64,000 nt of DNA from CAZGUX01 sp964529305 (GTDB lineage Bacteria > Acidobacteriota > Terriglobia > Bryobacterales > Bryobacteraceae). This document shows, one piece after another, positions 49,333-56,716 of this stretch. Every line of letters begins with the position of its first letter. Position 1 is the first letter of the stretch. The notes beneath the pieces were generated by a model. The model saw only the letters and a list, made by a program, of their open reading frames with translations. It was not told the origin of the DNA and did no database searches. The stretch is taken from assembly GCA_964529305.1 (NCBI GenBank), contig CAZGUX010000159.1:8595-72594 (forward strand), written 5' to 3'. Made by a program: the position numbers and the translations under genes.

Positions 49333-49818
49333 ATGATGCGGTTTGTTTTCCTTCTTTTCGTAGCTTTGCCTGCCTGGTCGCAGTTACAGGAGATCTCCAT
49401 CAAGCTCGGCGGGATCGAGTGCGCTTCCTGCTCTGTGTCCATACCCAAGGCGCTGAAAAGGATCAAGGGCGTGGAGACCGCGGCTTTTAATGCCAAGGAT
49501 GCCACCGCCGATATGCGCCTGGTTGAGAAGAACGTCGTGACCCTCGACCAGGTCCGCGACGCGCTGAAAGGCTTGGGCTATACGCCTGAAGCCGCGACCG
49601 TTCGGGCTCGAGGCCGTATCCGCCGCGGCGAAAAGAAAGCGCTGTACTTCGAACTCGAAGGCACGGACGTCTTCTTCAATGCGGTGCCAGTCACCGAGAT
49701 CGGCCTTTCCGGCAAACTGGTCGAAATCACAGGCATCGCCACACAGCCTCGCGGGCGCGGCACCCCCGAATCGCTCCTGATCTACACCATGAAGCCGTTC
49801 GAGTTCGAGGCGAAGTAG
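49333..49818 (+). CDS. Secreted heavy-metal-associated (HMA) domain protein
   Basis: 161 residues. Signal peptide (MMRFVFLLFVALPAWSQ), then an HMA ferredoxin-like fold with the Cys pair at 30 and 33 (GIECASCSVSIPKAL, a CxxC metal site) and closing VRDALKGLGYTPE. The C-terminal ~70 residues form an extra beta-rich domain. HMA domains with a signal peptide could bind Cu(I) or Zn in the periplasm, but the classic CxxC is preceded by E instead of MT (GMTCxxC). No transporter gene is adjacent. Confidence 0.85.
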   Translation: MMRFVFLLFVALPAWSQLQEISIKLGGIECASCSVSIPKALKRIKGVETAAFNAKDATADMRLVEKNVVTLDQVRDALKGLGYTPEAATVRARGRIRRGEKKALYFELEGTDVFFNAVPVTEIGLSGKLVEITGIATQPRGRGTPESLLIYTMKPFEFEAK

Positions 49819-49820
49819 CC

Positions 49821-50204
49821 CTATTCGGGGCCCTGCTCGTAGATCATCGAGTACGCCCCCGCCGGGTCCTGGATCAGACAAAACCGCGACGGCCCCATAC
49901 TCCGCGGCCCCTCTACCACCTTGCCTCCCGACTCGGTGCATGCCTTCATGCTGTCGTCCAGGTTGCGGACCGCGATATAGATCAGCCAGACCGGAGGAAT
50001 CGCCGCATTCATCCCCCGGGCATGACAGACTCCGGCGACCGCCTGGCTGCCGTTCGGAGGAATCATCGAGTAGTCCGAATAGCCGCCCATCTCCACCGCG
50101 CTATGAGTCCAACCGTTCACCTTCTCGTAGAACGAGCGGACCTCGTCGGCGTTCGGGACGGTCAGATCCATCCAGGCGATGCGGCCCGGTTCAATTGATG
50201 CCAT
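49821..50204 (-). CDS. VOC family (glyoxalase-like) protein
   Basis: 127 residues; ATG 50204 has GGAGAAG 7 bp upstream and is better than GTG 50210. Two beta-alpha-beta-beta-beta modules: GRIAWMDLTVPNADEVRSFYEKVNGW and VWLIYIAVRNLDDSMKACTESGGKVVEGP, ending in CLIQDPAGAYSMIYEQ. Metal-dependent lyase/isomerase/oxygenase fold; specific reaction unknown. Convergent with the HMA gene. Confidence 0.88.
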   Translation of the reverse strand: MASIEPGRIAWMDLTVPNADEVRSFYEKVNGWTHSAVEMGGYSDYSMIPPNGSQAVAGVCHARGMNAAIPPVWLIYIAVRNLDDSMKACTESGGKVVEGPRSMGPSRFCLIQDPAGAYSMIYEQGPE

Positions 50205-50220
50205 TCTCACCTTCTCCTTG

Positions 50221-51177
50221 TCAGGCTCGTTGCAGTTCGTTCACGTGCGACGCGGCGGCGGGGCCGATGCCGTTCAGATTGTAGCCGCCTTCCACCACCG
50301 ACACCAGACGCCCGCCGCAGTGCTTGTGCGCAATCTCGAGGCAGATGCGGGTCAAGTCGGCGAAATCGCCATCGGTGAGTATGAACCGGCCCAGAGGATC
50401 GCCGGCGCGCGAGTCGAAACCCGCGGAGATGATGACCAGGGATGGCTTGAATGCATCGGCGGCCGGAACCAGCCGTTGACGGAACGCGCCTCCGATTTCG
50501 GACTTTCCCGACCCGGCTGGCAACGGGCAATTGATGATCTTCCCTTTGCCTTTGCCCTCGCCCGTCTCCTGTTCCGCGCCCGTGCCGGGATACCAGGGAT
50601 ACTGGTGCGTACTGAAGAAGAGCACGCTGCCGTCATGGTAGAAGATGTCCTGAGTGCCGTTGCCGTGATGCACGTCCCAGTCGACGATCAGGACGCGGTC
50701 GAGTCCTCGCTGGCGCTGGGCATGGCGCGCCGCGATCGCAACGTTGTTGAAGATGCAGAAGCCCATGCCGCGCACCGGCGTTGCGTGGTGACCTGGCGGG
50801 CGAACCAGGCAGAACGCGTTCTTCGCCTTCCGCGAAACCACCAGGTCCACAGCGTTCAGCACGCCCCCGACCGCTCGGGCGGCCACGGTCCAGGAATCGA
50901 CCGAGATCGTGGTGTCCCCGGTGGACAGGCCGGAGATCCCTTGCGCGTGATCGAGGGCGGCGATGTCGTGCCGCGCTGTCTTGAGATAGGCGTGGGTATG
51001 GCAATACGCCAGTTCGTCCCCCGTGGCATCCCTCGACTCGACCGTGGTCATCGACTCGACCAGCTTTGCTTTCGTTAGCGCCTGCAGGATGGCATCGAAT
51101 CGTTCGGGGCGCTCGGGATGGTCGTGGCCGGTCAGATGACGTTTGGAGATCGGGTCGGCCAGCAGCGCGGAGTTCAC
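50221..51177 (-). CDS. Histone deacetylase family protein (acetylpolyamine/acetoin-utilisation type)
   Basis: 318 residues from GTG 51177. Zinc-dependent deacetylase: HPERPERFDAI at the N-terminus, RPPGHHA (catalytic His dyad), GFCIFNNVAIAA, DWDVHHGNGTQD (zinc Asp and His), SAGFDSRAGDPLG (zinc Asp), EGGYN. Bacterial homologues deacetylate small molecules such as acetylpolyamines. Start overlaps the stop of the upstream oxidoreductase gene (GTGA), so the two are translationally coupled. Confidence 0.9.
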   Translation of the reverse strand: MNSALLADPISKRHLTGHDHPERPERFDAILQALTKAKLVESMTTVESRDATGDELAYCHTHAYLKTARHDIAALDHAQGISGLSTGDTTISVDSWTVAARAVGGVLNAVDLVVSRKAKNAFCLVRPPGHHATPVRGMGFCIFNNVAIAARHAQRQRGLDRVLIVDWDVHHGNGTQDIFYHDGSVLFFSTHQYPWYPGTGAEQETGEGKGKGKIINCPLPAGSGKSEIGGAFRQRLVPAADAFKPSLVIISAGFDSRAGDPLGRFILTDGDFADLTRICLEIAHKHCGGRLVSVVEGGYNLNGIGPAAASHVNELQRA

Positions 51178-52364
51178 AGCGGGAGGATCTCCTCTCGAAC
51201 GGGATCGAACTTGATGCGCCGCTTCTCGACGTACGAGATGTTCCCCAGGTGCGAAGCCTGCGCCGAACGGTGTCCGATCAGAACATCGGCGTTCGGGAGT
51301 TTGCGCGAGCGTACGCAGTCGAGGAAATTGGCGACGTGGGCCTCGGTGGAATCGGAGATCGGCCGGATCACCGGCGGCGCGCCCCGCTCCGCGGGATGGA
51401 ATTCGCACTTGCCGCCCGCGATCAGCAGGCGTCCTTCGGTCCCGCACAGTTCCATGCCGGTGCCGCTCATTCCTGGCGCGAGCGTCGCTTCAAACGTCGC
51501 CGTGAACCCGCCGGGATACTCGGTCAGAACATTGATCGTGTCGGGCGCGGTGCGGCCGTCCTTGTAGTGATAAATGCCGCCCGCCGCGACGCCCGACACC
51601 GGGACGTCCTGCTCCAGGAACATGTGAACCATGTCGATCCAGTGCGTGTACAGGTCGGTCACCTGGCCTCCCCCGAACTCCAGGTAGGCGCGGAAGTTCC
51701 AATACATCTGCGGATCGTATTCCCGCCACTTGACTTGTCCCAGATAACGGCCCCAATCGAGATTGTCCGGCTTCGAGCGCATCTCGGGGGGAGCCTTCAT
51801 CAGGTGCGCCCCGTTGCCGTGCCACCAGGTGCGGGCCAGAGTGACTTTGCCCAGTTTCGGCATGAAGTCGCGCTTGGCTTCGCGGTACGACTCGCTCGAC
51901 CGGCGCTGCATGCCGACCTGGCACACGCGGTTGTTGACCCGGGCGGCGCGAACGATTCGCGGCCCTTCCTCAATGGTGAGGGTGAGCGGTTTTTCGACGT
52001 ACACGTCCTTGCCGGCGTTCAGTGCGTCGATCGCGACGGCGGCGTGCCAGTGATCGGGCGTGGCGATGAGGACGCAATCCAGTTCCTTCATCTCCAGCAT
52101 CTTTCGATGGTCCGGGAAGCCGCGCGCGCCGGGAGCCTTCTGCTGGGCCATGTCGACGCGATTGCCGAAGACATCGCAGACGGCGGCGACGCGAAGATGA
52201 GGCTGTTTCTGAAAGGCGCCGGTGACACTGCGCCCGCGCCCTCCGCAGCCAATCAGGCCCATGGAGATGGAGTCGTTGGCGCCCTGAACTCGCGAATACG
52301 AAAGGGCGGAGACAGCGATCGCGCCGCCGGCGCGGAACACATCTCGGCGGGAGGCATCCGGCAT
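51174..52364 (-). CDS. Tat-exported Gfo/Idh/MocA family oxidoreductase
   Basis: 396 residues. Tat signal SRRDVFRAGGAIAVSALS, then a Rossmann fold (MGLIGCGGRGRSV), ATPDHWHAAVAIDAL, and the family motif VYVEKPLT with catalytic Lys; C-terminal domain with FGGGQVTDLYTHWIDM. NAD(P)-dependent sugar oxidoreductase fold; exported members use tightly bound cofactor. Operon with the HDAC-like gene. Confidence 0.9.
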   Translation of the reverse strand: MPDASRRDVFRAGGAIAVSALSYSRVQGANDSISMGLIGCGGRGRSVTGAFQKQPHLRVAAVCDVFGNRVDMAQQKAPGARGFPDHRKMLEMKELDCVLIATPDHWHAAVAIDALNAGKDVYVEKPLTLTIEEGPRIVRAARVNNRVCQVGMQRRSSESYREAKRDFMPKLGKVTLARTWWHGNGAHLMKAPPEMRSKPDNLDWGRYLGQVKWREYDPQMYWNFRAYLEFGGGQVTDLYTHWIDMVHMFLEQDVPVSGVAAGGIYHYKDGRTAPDTINVLTEYPGGFTATFEATLAPGMSGTGMELCGTEGRLLIAGGKCEFHPAERGAPPVIRPISDSTEAHVANFLDCVRSRKLPNADVLIGHRSAQASHLGNISYVEKRRIKFDPVREEILPL

Positions 52365-52434
52365 GCTCTGAATTATACTGCCGGCCTGCAGTGGAAGCGA
52401 TCGGCGGCGGGGGAAAGTACGGTAGCATTTGACA

Positions 52435-53436
52435 ATGGCGCGACTGGCAAGCGCGTGGCTGATCCTGTTGGCATTCTCGTCAAGTCCCGGACTGGCGGCG
52501 GACGTCGACGCCGATGGTCTCGACGATGCCTTTGAACAGGCGCTGCTGAACCGGTTTGTCCCCGGGTTTCAGGTCAGCCGCTCGGACTGCGACTCCCTTC
52601 CGGCGGAGTTCGAAGAGGGCTCCAGACATCCGATCGTGAAAGCCAGGAACGGGGTAATTTACGGCCGCGTGTCCCGCCGTCCCGGTGACGCTCTTCTGGA
52701 GGTTCAGTATTACCACCTGTGGGGCCGGGACTGCGGCCGCCTCAGCCATTCGCTCGACGTGGAGCACGTCTCGGCCCTGATTCGAGCCGGGCACTCCGGC
52801 GCGCCCGCTGCCGGTTGGACCGCGCTCTATTGGTACGCCGCCGCCCACGAAGGAACTATGTGCGACGCCAGCCACGTCGCCCGGGCAAGCGACATCCGCG
52901 CTGAGGACTCCGGTCCCACAATCTGGATCTCCGACGCCAAGCACGCTTCGTTTCTTTCCCGCGATCTCTGCCAGAGAGGGTGTGGAGGCGACCGTTGCGA
53001 GCAAATGACGCCGCTCAATCCTCCCCGGATTCTCAATCTGGGCGAGCACGGCGCACCAATGAACGGCGCCCTGTGGACGGCTTCGCCCCGGTGGGGAGTC
53101 GGCTCGAAGCTCAAATCGGACTTTGGCCCCACAGTCGTCTCGCGGCTCGAAGCATCCGCGGGCGCAGGCGTTCTGCTGCTCAAACCGTCCCCGGCTGCCC
53201 CGTTGGTTTTGGCCGGGAACCGTACGATGGAGAGCGTGGAGTTGAGCAACCGCAAGGTGGAATGGGGACTCGCCATCGCCGACCGGCAGACGGAAAGTAA
53301 GGTGAGCGGCGCGTGCGCCAAGGTCGAGCGCTCTCTCAAACGAAGCCGGGAGGCGGTGGGAAAGTTCTTCCGCCGCGGAGCGAAGACGGCCCCGCCGGCC
53401 GAGGCCGCGAAGAATCGCGAAGCCGGCAAAAAATGA
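52435..53436 (+). CDS. Secreted protein with DxDxDG calcium-type motif, function unknown
   Basis: 333 residues. Signal peptide (MARLASAWLILLAFSSSPGLA) is followed at once by DVDADGLDDAFE, a calcium-binding loop as in thrombospondin type-3 and dockerin repeats. The centre contains LEVQYYHLWGRDCG, SLDVEHVSALI and ALYWYAAAHEGTMCDA, a pattern vaguely like VPS62-type domains (weak). Seven Cys suggest disulfides. The C-terminus is Lys/Arg/Ala-rich. ATG 52435 is preferred to TTG 52429. Upstream is the divergent Gfo/Idh gene, downstream the tRNA. Confidence 0.75.
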   Translation: MARLASAWLILLAFSSSPGLAADVDADGLDDAFEQALLNRFVPGFQVSRSDCDSLPAEFEEGSRHPIVKARNGVIYGRVSRRPGDALLEVQYYHLWGRDCGRLSHSLDVEHVSALIRAGHSGAPAAGWTALYWYAAAHEGTMCDASHVARASDIRAEDSGPTIWISDAKHASFLSRDLCQRGCGGDRCEQMTPLNPPRILNLGEHGAPMNGALWTASPRWGVGSKLKSDFGPTVVSRLEASAGAGVLLLKPSPAAPLVLAGNRTMESVELSNRKVEWGLAIADRQTESKVSGACAKVERSLKRSREAVGKFFRRGAKTAPPAEAAKNREAGKK

Positions 53437-53457
53437 TAAGCTGACAGAGGGCCTCAG

Positions 53458-53531
53458 TGGGAGGTCGTCTAACGGTAAGACTGCAGACTCTGGATCTGCG
53501 TATCGGGGTTCGAATCCCTGCCTCCCAGCCA
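53458..53531 (+). tRNA. tRNA-Gln (anticodon CTG)
   Basis: 74 bases with encoded CCA. Acceptor stem TGGGAGG/CCTCCCA, discriminator G, anticodon arm GCAGA-CTCTGGA-TCTGC with CTG in the loop, T arm with GGTTCGAATCC. All arms pair. Reads Gln CAG codons. The 3' end is not repeated anywhere downstream that I can see, so no att site is indicated. Confidence 0.95.
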
Positions 53532-53601
53532 TTTCAGCGCATTTACTTCGATATTTCTCCCGGTCGTTTCCCGCATGGCGTAAGACGGGTTGGGTGACGA
53601 T

Positions 53602-54237
53602 ATGAAGCGCGCGCCGTGCGTCATCAGTGTGGCAGACCATGCCGGTTGGGCGTATGTCGTCTGTGCGGCGGCGCGTGACATGGCGCCAGCCGTGATAGAG
53701 CGCCGTCGGGTGGCGCTCATCGATCCGGGGCTGCCGACGCTGCCATACCACCATGAAACGCTCTCGATGAAGGAGGACGAGGCGAATGCGCTCATCGCGC
53801 GGGTCCGGCAATCCATTGCGGCTCGCACCTCCGAAGCATTGACGCGCGTCGTCACCGAACTGGCGCCCGCCTATGCGGCCGCGGCCCTCGCGATCCGGGA
53901 ACCTCCGTTTGCCGAGCTACCCGAGACGGTCGCCGAGGTCTGGAAATCGTATCGCCTGCAATGCGCGGCGGACGGGGTGATGTATCAGATTGCCCTCTGC
54001 CGCGCAGCGCGCGACCTCGGACTCGCCGTGCACTTGTGCCGCCGTGGCGAGGAGACGTCACGAGCCGCGGACCGGCTCGGCGTGACCCCTGGTGAGGTCG
54101 AAGAGTTCGTCAGCCGGACCGGCCGGCCGGCCGGTCCGCCGTGGACGCAAGAGCACCGGCGGGCATACGCGGCCGGCATCGCGGCGCTAGCGGCTCACGC
54201 GAGCGGGCGGCTCACGGTGAGGGTAGCGGAATCGTGA
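53602..54237 (+). CDS. Hypothetical protein next to tRNA-Gln
   Basis: 211 residues from ATG 53602 (an in-frame TTG at 53590 is less likely). Mostly helical with AYAAAALAIREPPFAELP and VWKSYRLQCAADGVMYQIALC; Cys, His and Arg in HLCRRGEETSRAADRLG. The N-terminus (CVISVADHAGWAYVVCAAA) could be a small beta-alpha domain. No family recognised. The site just 3' of a tRNA gene is a common landing place for accessory DNA, but no integrase is nearby. Confidence 0.65.
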   Translation: MKRAPCVISVADHAGWAYVVCAAARDMAPAVIERRRVALIDPGLPTLPYHHETLSMKEDEANALIARVRQSIAARTSEALTRVVTELAPAYAAAALAIREPPFAELPETVAEVWKSYRLQCAADGVMYQIALCRAARDLGLAVHLCRRGEETSRAADRLGVTPGEVEEFVSRTGRPAGPPWTQEHRRAYAAGIAALAAHASGRLTVRVAES

Positions 54238-54325
54238 TCCCCAGCCTGGTACCGCCTTGCGGGTAGGGCCGCCGCCATGGCTCGAACGGCAACCCCACCC
54301 GCCAGCGATCTTTGGCCGGCGTCGT

Positions 54326-54718
54326 TCACGACGCCAGGGGCGTGACCTCCGCCGCCTCTCCGGCCTTGGCCAGCGCGCATCCCGCGCACAGCAGCAGTTC
54401 CCCTCTGCGATCGGGATCCAGGAACCGGATTTCCTGCGGGCCCTCGCCGCAACACTCGCACAGTCCCGCCCCTTTCAGGCACGACGGACACATCACGTAG
54501 TCCTCATCCTCATCGCGGAACGGCACCACGCAATCCGGGCAGAAGAGGGAACCGCAGGCGCATTCCACCGGCCGGCAATTCGGGCACAATTCTTCGCCGC
54601 AGGATTCACATTCGACGATCCGCGGCCTGCGCCAGAACCATGCGCCACAGCGTTCGCAATCATAGCCTCCCGAGAGGAATCCATCAAAATCGCCCGAATC
54701 GGGGCCGTTATTCGACAT
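54326..54718 (-). CDS. Cysteine-rich zinc-ribbon protein
   Basis: 130 residues; ATG 54718 with GGAGAT 4-9 bp upstream. Eight CxxC or CxC knuckles: CERCGAW, CESCGEELCPNC, CACGSLFCPDC, CPSC, CECCGEG and CAGCA, enough for three or four zinc sites arranged like tandem zinc ribbons/RING-like treble clefs. It starts MSNNGPDSGDFDGFL (acidic). Could be an adaptor or nucleic-acid-binding protein; function unknown. A longer upstream frame runs into non-coding repeats and is rejected as a start. Confidence 0.75.
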   Translation of the reverse strand: MSNNGPDSGDFDGFLSGGYDCERCGAWFWRRPRIVECESCGEELCPNCRPVECACGSLFCPDCVVPFRDEDEDYVMCPSCLKGAGLCECCGEGPQEIRFLDPDRRGELLLCAGCALAKAGEAAEVTPLAS

Positions 54719-55119
54719 GTTGATCTCCGCTTGTGCCCTGGGAAACGACAAATCCCGTCCCGGTGAACCGGACAGGGACGGCCCGTCCGCCGTCCCTACC
54801 CGGGTGACAAGACCCCCTCTTGTCACGATAGGAGGATCTCCGCAAAAAGCGGCGCAGCCGGGCGCCTCCGGCGCGGCATCACTTCGGGTCGATCCTCCCA
54901 ATCCCAACCTCCCACGACGCCGTTCATCCCGAATTTTGAAAACCTGTATGATTTTTAAATAACAATGAAGAAAAATCTTCAGCGATTGTGAATGACTACA
55001 GGGCCGCTGCGGGCCGGTCACTGGGACGCGCAAAAAATCAATGCACGGCTTCGCCGGGTTTAGGCGCAATGCTGTTCACTTTAGGAACGTGCGGCACACG
55101 ATGGCTTCGAACCGCGGGT

Positions 55120-55180
55120 GTAAACCCAAGGGTTGCGTTGGGGCTCTCATCCACACCTTCACCGCAACCCGCGGGTTTAC
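55120..55180. repeat. Inverted repeat pair GTAAACCC..GGGTTGCG
   Basis: GTAAACCCAAGGGTTGCGTT (55120-55139) and, on the other strand, GTAAACCCGCGGGTTGCGGT (55180 back to 55161); 17 of 20 bases agree. A 21-bp loop separates them, and each arm itself holds ACCC..GGGT, so a branched hairpin can form. Confidence 0.55.
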
Positions 55181-55380
55181 GGAGATGTCATGCGACGCGA
55201 CTGTAGGCGCCGGACATTCGGGCCAAGTGTATGTGACGGCTAAGTGAAGAGTCTTGGGTTTAGGCGAGCGAAGGCTCGCATCGGTTCATGAGCGACGACT
55301 CGTGGAATCGCCAAACATAGGTTCCCCGCGTGCCTCGCTTACGCTCGGGGCTGCCTTGTTCTGGGGGTCGACGTTGAGAC

Positions 55381-55465
55381 AAAACGAAGCCAGTTTGAGC
55401 GATAAGTAGTTGATTTTATGTGGGTCGATTGGGTTCGCCCAGTTCCCTTCGATTGGCTTTGATCC
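55381..55465. repeat. Interspersed intergenic repeat, family B, copy 2
   Basis: AACGAAGCCAGTTTGAGC, then GTAGTTGATTTT, GTCGATTGGGTTCG and TTCGATTGGCTTTGAT follow in the same order as in copy 1 at 30745-30870. The copies are diverged but collinear. Confidence 0.5.
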
Positions 55466-55564
55466 GGTGCCAGGCACCGGTCTGCGTTGTGGTTCCCAGC
55501 GCGGCAGGGACCCCCACGGCTGATACGTCCGGGGCTGCGGAACCTTCGGGGGCTGCGGAACCTT

Positions 55565-56716
55565 TCAGGCCGTCAAGTAGCGCTTGATGAACGGGAAACC
55601 CTCTTTGCCGCTAAAGCTGTGCTCGCCCGCGAAGACCTCGTGGCCGATGCGCTCTCCGGCCCCGAGGGCTTCGTAGACCTTCCGGACGCGGCCAACACTT
55701 TCCCTGCACGCCTCGACGGGAAAGATGTTGTCCTTGTCCCCGGATTCGACAAACAGGGGACGCGGCGCGATGAGGCCGCCTACGTCGTACATCTCCGCCC
55801 ATTCGAGAATTCCCGGCACGTAGTTGTCGATGCAGTGGGACAGGCTGAAGATGCTCTCCTTGAACGTGCAGAGATAGCCGCTGACCAGGGCCACCCGGAT
55901 GCGGGGTTCGAGCGCGGACGAAAACAGAGTGCAGGTCCCGCCGCCCGAAATCCCCATGCAGCCGACCCTTTTTGCGTCGAGTTCGGGACGGGTCTCGATC
56001 CAGTCGATGGTGCGCATGACGTCGCGAACGCGCCAGCCGATCATGGTCTGGCCCAGCAGCAGGGCCGCGCCCGCGGTGGGCTGGCAGGCCGCCGTACCCA
56101 GCCCTTTCTTCTTCGTGGTGGCGTCGCGGCGGCAGCCGAACGACATGGGCTCGATGGCCACGGCGGCGAGTCCGTGCTCGACTGCCTGAATGGCGAAATC
56201 GTGCTGGTAGCCAGCCTTGTCGGTGCGGTCCTGGCCTTTGTCGTCGACGCCCACGATATCGTCGACACCGCGGCCATGCCCCGGAACGCAGACCATGGTG
56301 GCGAACGGTCCCTTGCCCTGCTTCGGGGTCAGCAGGTAGGCCAGCGCCCACGATCCGGGGGAGGCCTCGAAGATGAACTTCTCCCGGCGGTAGGCGGGGA
56401 ATTCGCGGACTTCGAGCGTCTCGGGCTTCATCGCGCCGCGCGCGCCGAACGGCACGCCCAGCAACTCGGCCAACTTCGGCCGCAGCTTTTTCTGCCAGGC
56501 CTCCGTCTGCTTGGCGGTGCGCGCGCGGAACGTGAGCTTCAGGGGCGCCTGCTCGTACAGAGACCGGGTCCAGGCGACCGGGTCGAATCCCTTCGGGTCC
56601 ACCTTGGACTCGAAGCCGTCGAGCGCTCCCGTGTATTTGGCCGCGGCTTGCGAACGCACCCGCGCGGCCGGGAACAGAGCGGTTCCCGCGAGCTGGCCCA
56701 GTTGTCTGCGTGTCAT
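55565..56716 (-). CDS. Tat-exported alpha/beta hydrolase (acetyl xylan esterase-like, abhydrolase_7)
   Basis: 383 residues. A short Tat-like start MTRRQLGQLAGTALF precedes an esterase domain with nucleophile Ser in GCMGISGGGT, probable Asp in ESGDKDNIFP and His in AGEHSFSG. PGHGRG and PMSFGCRRD are typical of the PF12715 group of dienelactone hydrolase-like esterases, which often remove acetyl groups from polysaccharides. Its ATG overlaps the stop of the cpaF-like gene by one base. Confidence 0.87.
   Translation of the reverse strand: MTRRQLGQLAGTALFPAARVRSQAAAKYTGALDGFESKVDPKGFDPVAWTRSLYEQAPLKLTFRARTAKQTEAWQKKLRPKLAELLGVPFGARGAMKPETLEVREFPAYRREKFIFEASPGSWALAYLLTPKQGKGPFATMVCVPGHGRGVDDIVGVDDKGQDRTDKAGYQHDFAIQAVEHGLAAVAIEPMSFGCRRDATTKKKGLGTAACQPTAGAALLLGQTMIGWRVRDVMRTIDWIETRPELDAKRVGCMGISGGGTCTLFSSALEPRIRVALVSGYLCTFKESIFSLSHCIDNYVPGILEWAEMYDVGGLIAPRPLFVESGDKDNIFPVEACRESVGRVRKVYEALGAGERIGHEVFAGEHSFSGKEGFPFIKRYLTA

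Larger units (their letters stand above)
54719..55564. other. Repeat-rich intergenic region of ~850 bp
   Basis: No gene supported. It holds two perfect hairpins upstream of the zinc-ribbon gene: GGGACGGC/GCCGTCCC at about 54772-54796 and GTGACAAGA-CCCCC-TCTTGTCAC (54804-54826). An AT-rich stretch is at 54930-54990, an inverted repeat pair at 55120-55180, repeat family B copy 2 at 55381-55465, and a tandem GGGGCTGCGGAACCTT duplication at 55531-55564. Confidence 0.6.

Noticed and set aside
54719..55069. N-terminal extension of the zinc-ribbon protein
   Set aside because: The extension runs through hairpins and intergenic repeats; ATG 54718 has a proper ribosome binding site.
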